Assembly: GCA_023417785.1 (NCBI GenBank)
Contig: JAEZEH010000010.1
Span: forward strand, 1-18,543
Direction: 5' to 3'
DNA: 18,543 bases
From: Bacteroidota bacterium
GTDB lineage: Bacteria; Bacteroidota; Bacteroidia; Cytophagales; Cyclobacteriaceae
The notes below the pieces were generated by a model. It saw only the letters and a list, made by a program, of their open reading frames with translations. It ran no database searches and was not told the origin of the DNA. How positions within the stretch are numbered: position 1 is the first letter of the stretch; each line of letters begins with the position of its first letter. Shown one piece after another: positions 6,562-14,317 of the stretch. Both the position numbers and the translations under genes were made by a program.

Positions 6562-6803
6562 TTCCGGTAATACGTGCTTCTGATAAATTCGATTTCTCCG
6601 ATGTGATACTCACTCAACACAAAAAGAGATACTTTCGTTACCGTCCCTTTGTACTTTTTCCCGTTTGAAAGTACCACCAAAATGCTTTCTCCCGCCTGAA
6701 GCGGATCCGTTCTTTGCCCTGACAGGATTGCTCTTCCTGATACTATCTCACCCGTGAGAAATTCCTGGTCTGTCTTTTTATCATCCAACTGGTAAACGTG
6801 CAT
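6558..6803 (-). CDS. Small hypothetical protein coupled to yidD (81 aa)
   Basis: No function recognised. The 81-residue soluble protein is predicted to be mostly beta-strand, with alternating patterns such as ESILVVLSNGKKYKGTVTKVSLFVL, resembling a small barrel; no signal peptide, cysteine or membrane helix is present. The frame continues upstream to 7034, but that extension lies opposite the N-terminal codons of the Nudix fusion gene, so ATG at 6803 is preferred. Its stop codon overlaps the yidD start, so the two form an operon with coupled translation. The position suggests, but does not show, a link to membrane protein biogenesis. Confidence 0.7.
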   Translation of the reverse strand: MHVYQLDDKKTDQEFLTGEIVSGRAILSGQRTDPLQAGESILVVLSNGKKYKGTVTKVSLFVLSEYHIGEIEFIRSTYYRK

Positions 6804-6872
6804 TAGGACCAGAGTTTCTGATTTCGTGAAAATAAAAACTATTATTGATATCGTGTTCCCCGAATTCAAACT

Positions 6873-7757
6873 ATGAAAGAAACAGCAATCCTCATCGGCC
6901 GCTTTCAGGTGCCTGAAATGAATGCAGCGTATCGGAAGCTGATTGAGTCTGTCAAACAGACACATGGGCAGGTGGTACTTGTCCTGGCCGAGCCCGGTGT
7001 TCCGGTAAGCCAGGAGAACCCGTTGCCGCTGCAATCGCGGATTGCGATGATCAAAGCAGCGTTTCCCGACCTGAAAATACTATCATTGAAGGATCACCCG
7101 CTGGATGACGAGTGGTCGCGCCAGCTGGATCAATTACTGAGTAACAATCTGGAAAGTAACAGCTTAGTCATATACGGAACAAAAGAGCGTTTTATCAATC
7201 AATATCAGGGTAAACACAAAACTGCGGAACTGCCTGATAAAAAACCGGAAAGTTCGTCTGTTGAAGAGGAGTCATCATCGATTAGCTTTCGGAAGGGCAT
7301 GGTTTACGCTTCAGCGAAACGGTACCCGACAGTCTTCCCTACCGTGGATGTTGCCGTATTCCGGAAAGACCGGTCAGAAATCCTATTGGGCAAAAAAGAC
7401 GCTGACGGCAAGTGGAGATTCATTGGCGGGTTTGCCGATCCGTCGGACCAAGGATTCCCGGCGTCGGCCAAAAGGGAATTGCGTGAGGAGTGTGGCGACA
7501 TCGAAACCACTGAGTTCACATACGAGGGTTCTTTCCGGATCGATGACTGGCGGTATCGCTTTGAAAAGGATAAGATAATCACCACCTTATTTTCAACGGA
7601 TTATGTTTCCGGCGAAATCCAGGCTCAGGACGATATTGCCGAATTGAAATGGCTCTCCCTCGCGGAGCTATCCAGCTTGATGGAGAGCGACAAAACTGCT
7701 TCGGAACATTCACAAATGTTTCGTTCAATGCTGAAAAAGTATCATCAGGAACGCTGA
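6873..7757 (+). CDS. NMN adenylyltransferase-like/Nudix fusion, adenylyltransferase domain degraded
   Basis: A 294-residue fusion resembling bifunctional nicotinamide mononucleotide adenylyltransferase/ADP-ribose pyrophosphatase. Residues 1-120 keep the fold landmarks of the nucleotidyltransferase (ILIGRFQVPE at 6-15; VIYGTKERFINQYQGKHKTAEL at 99-120, here split by a TM-free linker), but the HxGH catalytic motif expected just after GRFQVPE reads MNAAY (16-20) and the later ISSTxxR motif is replaced by a Ser/Glu-rich stretch (127-138). NMN adenylylation is therefore unlikely. Residues 155-290 form a Nudix domain with GGFADP (185-190) and RELREECG (201-208). The upstream Glu of the Nudix box is not in its usual place (Asp/Gln, one residue longer), while the metal-binding REXXEE core is intact. 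ADP-ribose or a related nucleotide diphosphate is the likely substrate. A prs-like gene follows 69 bases downstream. Confidence 0.82.
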   Translation: MKETAILIGRFQVPEMNAAYRKLIESVKQTHGQVVLVLAEPGVPVSQENPLPLQSRIAMIKAAFPDLKILSLKDHPLDDEWSRQLDQLLSNNLESNSLVIYGTKERFINQYQGKHKTAELPDKKPESSSVEEESSSISFRKGMVYASAKRYPTVFPTVDVAVFRKDRSEILLGKKDADGKWRFIGGFADPSDQGFPASAKRELREECGDIETTEFTYEGSFRIDDWRYRFEKDKIITTLFSTDYVSGEIQAQDDIAELKWLSLAELSSLMESDKTASEHSQMFRSMLKKYHQER

Positions 7758-7826
7758 TATTTACCCGCACGTGATGCATATTGGAAGCGAATTCGTGGGG
7801 CATAAGGAAAAGGCAACTTCAATACG

Positions 7827-8750
7827 ATGGAAAACTCATTGAAAATTTACGCCACGTCAACAGCGGTGGCTTTGGGGGAAAGAATAGCGGGTTTTCTGAA
7901 CCAGCCTTTGTACCAGTTGCACCGCGAGAAATTTTCCGATGGCGAATTGTTTGTGCGCTTCAACGAAAGCGTCAGGGGGCAAACCGTATTCCTTATTGCG
8001 AAGGTGCAAATGCCCTACGAAAACTTTTTCGAAATGCTGCTGACGGTAGACGCGGCGCGCCGGTCATCGGCAAAGGAAGTTGTTCTGGTGATACCGTATC
8101 TGCCGCATAGCCGTCAGGAGCGGCGTGACAATCAGCGAACTTCGATAGCTTCGCGGATGATTGCCGATATCATTCAGTTGATGGGTGCCGATCGGATCAT
8201 AACCATCGATCTTCACACCAATGCCATCGAAGGCTTTTATAAGGTTCCGATGGATCCATTGTCGTCATTACGGCTTTTTGTTGATCACATCTCTCAGAAC
8301 GGGAAGGAAGATCTTTGTTTGTGCAGCCCGGACTTTGGGGGGATTAAACGGATCAAACAATACAAGAAACACATCGAAGCCGAGATGGTGGTCATTAACA
8401 AGGAGCGCCTTCGGCCGAATCAGGTGGAACACATGGAAATCATTGGCGATGTGCAGGGAAAAAACGTCATAATCATCGACGACCTTGTGGATACAGCCGG
8501 AACGTTGTGCAAGGCAGCGAACCTGTTGATGGAGAGTGGCGCCAAATCGGTTTGCGCCTATTGTACCCATGGTGTGCTTAGCGGTTCCGCGCTGGAAACG
8601 ATTCAAAACTCAAAGATTGAAAAGCTTTATATATCCGACACGGTAATCGAACATGTCGACCATCCCAAAGTGGAGGTGGTGAGTTGTGCCGAACTGCTTG
8701 CCAAGGCCATTGGATTGCTTGTCGGCAATAAAAGCCTGAGCGTGATCTAG
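7827..8750 (+). CDS. prs: Ribose-phosphate pyrophosphokinase (PRPP synthetase), divergent type
   Basis: Makes PRPP from ribose 5-phosphate and ATP. The 307-residue length is normal for the family. Visible motifs: KFSDGE (35-40), NESVRG (46-51), the ATP-site region HSRQERRD (94-101, where standard enzymes have YARQDRK), DLHTNAIEGFYKVPMDPL (128-145; standard DLHxxQIQGFFDIPVDHL), SPDFGGIKR (167-175) and the PRPP-binding loop IIIDDLVDTAGT (215-226), which is intact. The replaced residues suggest a paralogue beside a normal Prs elsewhere in the genome; that is inference. AAGGAAAAGG about 14 bases before the ATG could act as a ribosome binding site. It lies 69 bases after the Nudix fusion on the same strand, probably in one transcript. 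Confidence 0.88.
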   Translation: MENSLKIYATSTAVALGERIAGFLNQPLYQLHREKFSDGELFVRFNESVRGQTVFLIAKVQMPYENFFEMLLTVDAARRSSAKEVVLVIPYLPHSRQERRDNQRTSIASRMIADIIQLMGADRIITIDLHTNAIEGFYKVPMDPLSSLRLFVDHISQNGKEDLCLCSPDFGGIKRIKQYKKHIEAEMVVINKERLRPNQVEHMEIIGDVQGKNVIIIDDLVDTAGTLCKAANLLMESGAKSVCAYCTHGVLSGSALETIQNSKIEKLYISDTVIEHVDHPKVEVVSCAELLAKAIGLLVGNKSLSVI

Positions 8751-8843
8751 TCAATCTTATCGATTCTGCTGACTGCCGGTGTGCGTATCGGAACCCACGG
8801 ACGAGGTGATGCCCCGGAACAAGTGAAGTATGTTGGTGCGGCG

Positions 8844-8869
8844 AAAATACTTCATGCGAAAAGTATTTT
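8844..8869. terminator. Possible bidirectional terminator hairpin between convergent genes
   Basis: A perfect 9-bp inverted repeat, AAAATACTT (8844-8852) and AAGTATTTT (8861-8869), with an 8-base loop. It lies between the convergent prs and NIPSNAP genes, so the T-rich end on either strand could serve as a terminator. The stem is A/T-rich and weak. The rest of 8751-8961 shows nothing else recognisable. Confidence 0.4.
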
Positions 8870-8961
8870 GTTCGAATGATATCATCGATCAGGATTCACG
8901 GATCACCGTACGTTCATTATGAATTGGAAGGGCAGCCGCGTTTCGGCTTGCGGATAGACGG

Positions 8962-9744
8962 TTAGTAATCAGAGTACGAAGTGGGGCGCAGAAAATGAAT
9001 ATTGATTTTTGATACGTTATTCTGGTACTCAGGCATTGATGACAACTTCTTCCATTCAGCGTCCGCGCCGAATGCTTTCCAATGTTCGTCGCGTGCAGCC
9101 TGATTTTCGAACGTCGTCATATACATAAGGTTGGGCATGCGGGAGCCGGCAATCACTTCGCCATAAAAAGCAGCGTTGAACCCAAGCCTTTTGAACAGCG
9201 CCACTTCGCCCCCTTCATTGAACATTTTTACTTTGTTTTGAAAGATCTTTTCCGTGTGGCCTTCATAGCTACGCAGTTCGTAAACACGTTGATCCCGCGG
9301 ACCTTTCAAGGCAGGCTTTTGCATTCTTGGCTGATGCGAAAATGCCTTTAGAAGCACTACCTCCAGGCGCTGGTAGGGCGGGTCATTATGAGCTGCGTTA
9401 ACATAATCGGCGGCGGCTGCAAGGAATTTCTTATCCTGAAACATTCCCTCTTCAATAAATGGGATTTCCGCCATTGAGGGGTAGGGAACAACAACGTAAA
9501 TTCTCCGATCCGCCGTGTCTTTCTGAATAGGTTTGAAAACTCCGATGTTGGTAATACCGGCTTTGTGCATACCAGGCAGAAATGCTTTCTGGAGGTAGTC
9601 CTCAACCCGCTGGACCTGGGCATCGTTTTTTAAATGGTAGACTTTAATCTGATAATACTCGAGTTCAGGAACTTTAAAAGCGAGGATTGATAAAATGCAC
9701 GCGGCGAGGGTTAGCGTGAGCGCGGTTTTCGACCAGGTCTTCAT
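8962..9744 (-). CDS. Exported protein with two NIPSNAP domains
   Basis: A 260-residue protein with an N-terminal signal (MKTWSKTALTLTLAACILS) and two successive NIPSNAP-type alpha/beta (ferredoxin-like) domains: residues about 28-135 (YYQIKVYHLK...RIYVVVPYPSMAE) and about 150-255 (RVYELRSYEGHTEKIFQNKVKMFNEGGEVALFKRLG...MPNLMYMTTFENQAARDEHW). The second domain is the more typical one. LAAC (residues 13-16) matches a lipobox, but the hydrophobic stretch continues after the Cys, so a Sec signal cleaved near residue 23 is an alternative. NIPSNAP proteins have no established bacterial role. The 36-codon longer frame is rejected because ATG at 9744 gives a clean signal peptide and a TAnnTTTG promoter element lies just upstream (9781-9788). 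Confidence 0.82.
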   Translation of the reverse strand: MKTWSKTALTLTLAACILSILAFKVPELEYYQIKVYHLKNDAQVQRVEDYLQKAFLPGMHKAGITNIGVFKPIQKDTADRRIYVVVPYPSMAEIPFIEEGMFQDKKFLAAAADYVNAAHNDPPYQRLEVVLLKAFSHQPRMQKPALKGPRDQRVYELRSYEGHTEKIFQNKVKMFNEGGEVALFKRLGFNAAFYGEVIAGSRMPNLMYMTTFENQAARDEHWKAFGADAEWKKLSSMPEYQNNVSKINIHFLRPTSYSDY

Positions 9745-9780
9745 CTTGCTGGATTTTATTGGGGTTCGATGGTAAGTTAT

Positions 9781-9788
9781 CAAAACTA
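9781..9788 (-). promoter_or_regulatory. Candidate -7 promoter element for the NIPSNAP gene
   Basis: Minus-strand TAGTTTTG is a full match to TAnnTTTG, 36 bases before the ATG at 9744, predicting a leader of roughly 30 bases. It also lies in the upstream region of the divergent small membrane protein gene. Confidence 0.5.
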
Positions 9789-9818
9789 TTTCAGAAACGA
9801 CTAACACGCGGAGAGGAT

Positions 9819-10043
9819 ATGAAAAGTTTGGCTTCATGTATTTCACTAACAACGGGAGTGGTTATCATTTATGTGGTAACATCGACCTTGCCCGTGGCAT
9901 TCCCTGTTGTTTTCTCGCTGTTTCTGCTTAGCCAGGGTTTGCTGATATGGATGGTAATCCGTATCCTGAAAGATCCGAGGAAGTCGACGAAGACTTTCGA
10001 AACGCATTTTTATGAAGACTTTCCCGTGAGAAGGGGTGAATGA
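9819..10043 (+). CDS. Small two-helix inner-membrane protein (74 aa)
   Basis: No specific function recognised. The 74-residue protein has two predicted transmembrane helices, about residues 7-24 (CISLTTGVVIIYVVTSTL) and 27-47 (FPVVFSLFLLSQGLLIWMVI), followed by a charged cytoplasmic-type tail with KDPRKSTKTFETHFYEDFP. Small proteins with this layout (two helices, then a V-x-K-x-L-x-D...TKTF-like tail) are common in Bacteroidota. The ATG at 9819 is preceded by GGAGAGGAT, a good ribosome binding site, and this decides against the 20-codon longer frame starting at 9759. It ends 10 bases before the convergent outer-membrane protein gene. Confidence 0.75.
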   Translation: MKSLASCISLTTGVVIIYVVTSTLPVAFPVVFSLFLLSQGLLIWMVIRILKDPRKSTKTFETHFYEDFPVRRGE

Positions 10044-10053
10044 ACGATGTACA

Positions 10054-10812
10054 TCAGCGCCTCCTTTTTGTGCGCGGCTTTTGCGGAGCGGAACCGCCGG
10101 TATCGAAGATCAGTCCAATGGAAAATTCCAGTCCTGTAAAATCAATCTTACCCTTCTGATAAGCGTCTCCCAGCTGGACTGTTTCGAGATTTTGATTTCC
10201 CCCTGTGTAGGACCCGGAGAGCGGGAAAGCAGATTGTCCCATCAGGTAGTTTGTTTCGAGTGATACGCCGAACTGACCGGTGAGGTATATCGTAAGCTCG
10301 GCGCCGGCGTGGTATCCCCATCCGGGTTTATTCTTGAATGATAATTCACTATTGGCAACCTCCCACCCCTCAAGTCGACGTATAGCCCGGTCGATATTAC
10401 CGTAGTTGAGCTTTTGGGCGAAGCCGTAAAAACCGAAGACACCTCCCTTTAGGTCAAGTCCGACCAGTGATCCCTTCAACTGAACAACAAGCTCAGCCGG
10501 AACGAAAATGGTAAAGTTTGGTCCCACGAAGGGTTCTTTACTCGTGATTGGAAGGTCTTTCATATTCAGCCCTGACATGCGGTACAACGATGCGCCCGTT
10601 TCCAGCGCGAGGAATCGGTTGAGGTCAACGCCCAGCCCACGAATGGAGAACGGCGAGATAGGGGTCGAGAAATAACCGTTTCGCGGAATGAAGTAAGAAA
10701 ACGAGAGGCCGAAATTCTGCGCCGTTGCTGACAGGGATGAAATCAACACAAGGGCACCCACGATGAGTGTTTGTATTGGCCGGGAATTGAAGGCTGCTTT
10801 GCAGAAAATCAT
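10054..10812 (-). CDS. Predicted outer-membrane beta-barrel-like protein
   Basis: A 252-residue protein with a Sec signal peptide (hydrophobic core LIVGALVLISSLSATA, cleavage near residue 32, SATAQ-NF). The mature part is rich in alternating aromatic and hydrophobic residues and Gly (LSFSYFIPRNGYF, GVFGFYGFAQKL, GYHAGAELTIYL, GVSLETNYLMG, FTGLEFSIGLIF), as expected of an 8-12 strand barrel similar to porin-family or OmpW/OmpA-like barrels. It ends with a basic tail (PQKPRTKRRR) after the last strand, unusual for a barrel, which normally ends in an aromatic residue. Its ATG overlaps the stop of the upstream sulfatase-fold gene as ATGA, so the two are translationally coupled. Function unknown. 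Confidence 0.7.
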   Translation of the reverse strand: MIFCKAAFNSRPIQTLIVGALVLISSLSATAQNFGLSFSYFIPRNGYFSTPISPFSIRGLGVDLNRFLALETGASLYRMSGLNMKDLPITSKEPFVGPNFTIFVPAELVVQLKGSLVGLDLKGGVFGFYGFAQKLNYGNIDRAIRRLEGWEVANSELSFKNKPGWGYHAGAELTIYLTGQFGVSLETNYLMGQSAFPLSGSYTGGNQNLETVQLGDAYQKGKIDFTGLEFSIGLIFDTGGSAPQKPRTKRRR

Positions 10813-12638
10813 TTATCGATGTGATTATAATGGGTGTATAACTTTTGCTGATACGATTTGCTCAGGTTAAGCACCATTTCGGAGGCGCCTTCAATGTGCA
10901 TGAATCTGTTACTGGTGTTGTCGTACACTACGTAGCTATCGGGCGTGAGGAATCCATACCCGTCGTTGAAATACCAGGCCGCGAATCCCTGAACGTGCGG
11001 GTTGAGGAGATTCTTACTGAAGACAAAGTCCGGCGACGAACGTCGGATCTGCCCAAGGAGGGTGTTCGCGATATCGGTCTGACTACCGATGAGGTGATTG
11101 ACACCATTTTCTCTGACCGCTCCACCTGTGAACAGCAGTGGAATTCTGAAACGTTCCTTTTCCTGGAGGGACTTATTGCCCGGGAGCCGGTGGCCATGAT
11201 CTGCCGTGATGATTACCAGCGTGTTGTTCCACCAGGGCTTGCCTTTCAGGTAACGAATGAATTTACCAAGACTCTTGTCGGTGTAGTGGCACGAGTTAAG
11301 GAAAAGCGATTCTTCGTCGTCGCCTTCAATGAAAGGTTCCATGGGAACATCGAAGGGTTCGTGACTGCTTAGCGTGAGAATTACCTGGAAAAATTGTTCA
11401 CGTGTGGTATCGAGTTCCTGCATGGCTCGTGCGAACATGTAATGGTCATGCACACCCCACTTGGATGTATAGAGACCTTCGTCGAAGTCATCTAACGTAG
11501 TGATGTGATCAAAACCACTTGTATGGAGATAGGAACGGAAGTTAGCAAAATCGATATCGCCCCCGTATATGAACGATGTGTGATACCCCAGTTTTTTTAT
11601 GTACTGATTGAGTTGGGGTAGTCGTTGTGATTTTGCGGGGAATTTTATGATTGAGGTTTGTGGCTGAGCCGGATAGCCGCTCAGAATGCTGATAAGGCCT
11701 TTGTCGGTGCGGTCCCCGCTGGAATAAAAGTTATCGAAAAGAATCCCTTGCCTGCAAAGCTGGTTAAGATTGGGTGTGACTGAATCCGGCCCGCCCAATG
11801 GCCCGACCACTCCGGCTGTGAAGCTTTCGAGGATAATGAGGACGATATTTGGCTTTGGTGATTGAAGTATATTGTATGTGGAATCGGGTATGTCGTAAAG
11901 TGTGCGAAAGCTACGTTCGGTTTCACGGCGATCGAAGAAGTCTTCCGGATACTCCAATGTTGAACTCTTTCTGACGCTATAGAGAAAATTCCAGACAACA
12001 TTAATTGCGCTGTGGTTTGCGAAAGCTTTCGTGTTGTGAAAGTAGACAAAACCCGTGTTCATCGGGGCAACGGTGAAGCTACCGCGGATCGGGATAAACA
12101 ACAGTGCGGTAAACAGGATTAATGGAACGACCGCTTTGAGAGGTGCATTTTCCAGGTATTGAATACGGGGGTTAATTCTTCTAAGAAAGAAAAACATATA
12201 CGACCCGGACAGTACCGTAAATACGACGGCGAGCTTAAAGATCACCCAAAGGCTTACGCTGCCTGCGGCTTCTTTTCCGATATAAAGAAATGGGGTAGTG
12301 TTGAGACGAAAACCCCAATGGCGGTACAACTCCAGATCGATGGTAATAACAAGAGATGAGGAAATGAGTAGGGCTATCGTTAACCACTTTAAGACCGGCG
12401 ACACCCAGGAGCCTTTGATAATTACGGACAGGCTGAGCAGCAGACCCGACACCATAACAAAATATCCCGTAATACTGGCATCCATTCGCAGACCATGAAG
12501 CAGAACGAGAGATCGCTCGCGCCAGGTCAGCGCAGCGGTAAGATCCCAGTTGTACACGAGGAAGATACCCCGCGCCACAACCATGAAGGAAAGCCAGTAG
12601 AGAGCCAGTTGGTAGAAAATACGAAGTCGTTCACGCAT
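10809..12638 (-). CDS. LTA synthase/phosphoglycerol transferase-type membrane sulfatase-fold enzyme
   Basis: A 609-residue inner-membrane protein. Five predicted transmembrane helices occupy about residues 8-185, and a large extracytoplasmic alkaline-phosphatase/sulfatase-fold domain runs from about 262. Metal and catalytic residues match the LtaS pattern: Glu271 in IILESF, the nucleophile Thr311 in SSGDRTDKGL, WGVHDH (395-400 region) and Asp480-His481 in IITADHGH. In Firmicutes this family polymerises glycerol phosphate; in Gram-negative bacteria relatives transfer phosphoglycerol or phosphoethanolamine to periplasmic glucans or lipids (OpgB, EptA). The substrate here is unknown. Its stop overlaps the start of the outer-membrane protein gene, so the two are probably made together. 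Confidence 0.9.
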   Translation of the reverse strand: MRERLRIFYQLALYWLSFMVVARGIFLVYNWDLTAALTWRERSLVLLHGLRMDASITGYFVMVSGLLLSLSVIIKGSWVSPVLKWLTIALLISSSLVITIDLELYRHWGFRLNTTPFLYIGKEAAGSVSLWVIFKLAVVFTVLSGSYMFFFLRRINPRIQYLENAPLKAVVPLILFTALLFIPIRGSFTVAPMNTGFVYFHNTKAFANHSAINVVWNFLYSVRKSSTLEYPEDFFDRRETERSFRTLYDIPDSTYNILQSPKPNIVLIILESFTAGVVGPLGGPDSVTPNLNQLCRQGILFDNFYSSGDRTDKGLISILSGYPAQPQTSIIKFPAKSQRLPQLNQYIKKLGYHTSFIYGGDIDFANFRSYLHTSGFDHITTLDDFDEGLYTSKWGVHDHYMFARAMQELDTTREQFFQVILTLSSHEPFDVPMEPFIEGDDEESLFLNSCHYTDKSLGKFIRYLKGKPWWNNTLVIITADHGHRLPGNKSLQEKERFRIPLLFTGGAVRENGVNHLIGSQTDIANTLLGQIRRSSPDFVFSKNLLNPHVQGFAAWYFNDGYGFLTPDSYVVYDNTSNRFMHIEGASEMVLNLSKSYQQKLYTHYNHIDK

Positions 12639-12689
12639 GAATACTAATCCAATCTACGACAGTAAACGATAACTAGATGGAAACGTTTT

Positions 12690-14201
12690 TCAATGGGTCT
12701 CAATGGTGAAACTCATCTCGCCGTTTTTCCCATCCTTAAGTTGCACGCCGATCTTTTTGAGATCGTCTCTGATCTTGTCGGATAATGCGTAGTTACGGTC
12801 AACGCGGGCTTTCTTCCGCATTTCTATAAGTACCTCGATCAGCCCGTTCAGTAAATCCTGATTCTGAATATCTTCTTCGCGGAATCCGAGTACGTCTTCC
12901 ATGAATCCGATATAGTGATTCCTGAAAGCGGCAAATGTTTTGGTCTTCACCTGCGACACCAGATGATTTCCGGATTTGAAATCATTGATCCTTGAAGACA
13001 TTTCGAAGAGTACCGCAAGCGTTTTGGCGGTATTGAAGTCGTCACCCATCTGAATGAAGAGATCTTTTACGAGGGAATCGAGTGTACTATTCAATTCCGT
13101 GTCGGGCTTCCCTTCTTCAGCAGGTTCAATTCGTTTTATGATAGCCAGTGCGTTGATAAGTTTTCTGAAGCCCTTTTCGGCTGCGTTGAGGGCCTCATTT
13201 GAAAAGTCGAGTGTGCTTGAATAATGCGATTGCAGCATGAAGAAACGCACCGACATCGGTGAGTAACCTTTTTCAAGCAGGGGGTGGTTTCCGGTGAACA
13301 ATTCTTCCGGGAGAAAAGAATTTCCTAGCGATTTGCTCATCTTTTGTCCATTGACCGTAAGCATATTGGAATGCATCCAGTACCTCACGGGTTGTTTCCC
13401 GTTGGCACCGACGGCCTGCGCTATCTCGCATTCGTGGTGTGGGAACTTGAGATCCATTCCGCCACCGTGGATATCGAATGTTTCACCCAGGTATTTCGTG
13501 CTCATCACGGTACATTCGATGTGCCATCCGGGGAAGCCGTCGCCCCAGGGCGAAGGCCACCGCATGATATGCGATGGAGACGCTTTTTTCCAGAGGGCAA
13601 AGTCAATCTTGTTTCGTTTTTCGTCCTGGCTGTCGAGCTTCCGGCCGCTTTCCATCAAATCTTCGACCACGCGTCCGGAGAGGATGCCATAATGGTGTTT
13701 CTCACTGTATTTGGTTACATCAAAATACACAGAGCCGTTTACTTCGTAGGCAAAGCCTTTTTCGATTAGGCGTTTTGTAATTTCGATTTGTTCGACGATG
13801 TGGCCGGTTGCGGAGGGTTCGATGCTTGGGGGGAGGATATTGAATTGTGACAGAACCGTATGAAAATCATCTGTATAGTTTTTTACGATCTCCATTGGTT
13901 CGAGCTGCTCCAGCCGGGCCTTTTTGGCGATCTTGTCTTCACCCTCGTCGGCATCGTTTTCGAGATGGCCCACGTCGGTTATGTTGCGGACGTACCTGAC
14001 GTTATAGCCCAGATAGCGGAAATACCGTGCAACGATATCAAAGGTCAGAAAAGTACGGACGTTGCCCAAATGCACTTTATTATACACGGTCGGGCCGCAG
14101 ACGTACATTCCTACATATCCGGGGATTACCGATTCGAAGGGCTCTTTTTTCCCTGAGAGGGAGTTAGTTAGCGAAACAGGAAACGACTCGTTAAGTGACA
14201 T
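12690..14201 (-). CDS. cysS: Cysteine--tRNA ligase
   Basis: Charges tRNA-Cys with cysteine; class I synthetase, 503 residues. Visible landmarks are the zinc-ligand Cys in YVCGPTVYN (Cys35), the HIGH motif as HLGN (44-47), WHIECTVMS and FPHHECEIAQ (further zinc ligands), and KMSKSLGN for the ATP-binding loop. The C-terminal anticodon-binding region ends in VQLKDGKNGEMSF. An upstream TTG at 14207 is in frame, but the ATG at 14201 is preferred. Its upstream region is shared with the divergent susC-like gene and contains two hairpins described separately. Confidence 0.97.
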   Translation of the reverse strand: MSLNESFPVSLTNSLSGKKEPFESVIPGYVGMYVCGPTVYNKVHLGNVRTFLTFDIVARYFRYLGYNVRYVRNITDVGHLENDADEGEDKIAKKARLEQLEPMEIVKNYTDDFHTVLSQFNILPPSIEPSATGHIVEQIEITKRLIEKGFAYEVNGSVYFDVTKYSEKHHYGILSGRVVEDLMESGRKLDSQDEKRNKIDFALWKKASPSHIMRWPSPWGDGFPGWHIECTVMSTKYLGETFDIHGGGMDLKFPHHECEIAQAVGANGKQPVRYWMHSNMLTVNGQKMSKSLGNSFLPEELFTGNHPLLEKGYSPMSVRFFMLQSHYSSTLDFSNEALNAAEKGFRKLINALAIIKRIEPAEEGKPDTELNSTLDSLVKDLFIQMGDDFNTAKTLAVLFEMSSRINDFKSGNHLVSQVKTKTFAAFRNHYIGFMEDVLGFREEDIQNQDLLNGLIEVLIEMRKKARVDRNYALSDKIRDDLKKIGVQLKDGKNGEMSFTIETH

Positions 14202-14253
14202 AGGCAAAAAGTGCCGTGAAAATACGGATTTCGGGTTAAAAAAATGGATTGAC

Positions 14254-14317
14254 TAAGGGAATTAACAACCCCTCTTATTTCGGTATGTGTGCCTACACAC
14301 TTGCGTAAAGCCGAAAT
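14254..14317. promoter_or_regulatory. Two adjacent hairpins in the cysS/susC divergent region
   Basis: First hairpin: TAAGGG (14254-14259) with CCCTCTTA (14270-14277), one bulged base. Second, nested: outer ATTTCGG (14277-14283) with CCGAAAT (14311-14317), inner GTGTG (14287-14291) with CACAC (14296-14300) and a CCTA loop. On the minus strand they would lie in a possible cysS leader, 50-115 bases before its ATG. Whether they are transcribed is unknown. Confidence 0.45.

Noticed and set aside
6804..7034. N-terminal extension of the 81-residue protein
   Set aside because: It overlaps the opposite-strand Nudix fusion gene by over 160 bases and reads as its antisense shadow.
7781..8110. Plus-strand open frame of 109 codons overlapping prs
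   Set aside because: It is an out-of-frame shadow of the well-supported prs gene.
9759..9818. Longer start for the 74-residue membrane protein
   Set aside because: A clear ribosome binding site precedes ATG 9819, and the extension covers the divergent gene's promoter region.
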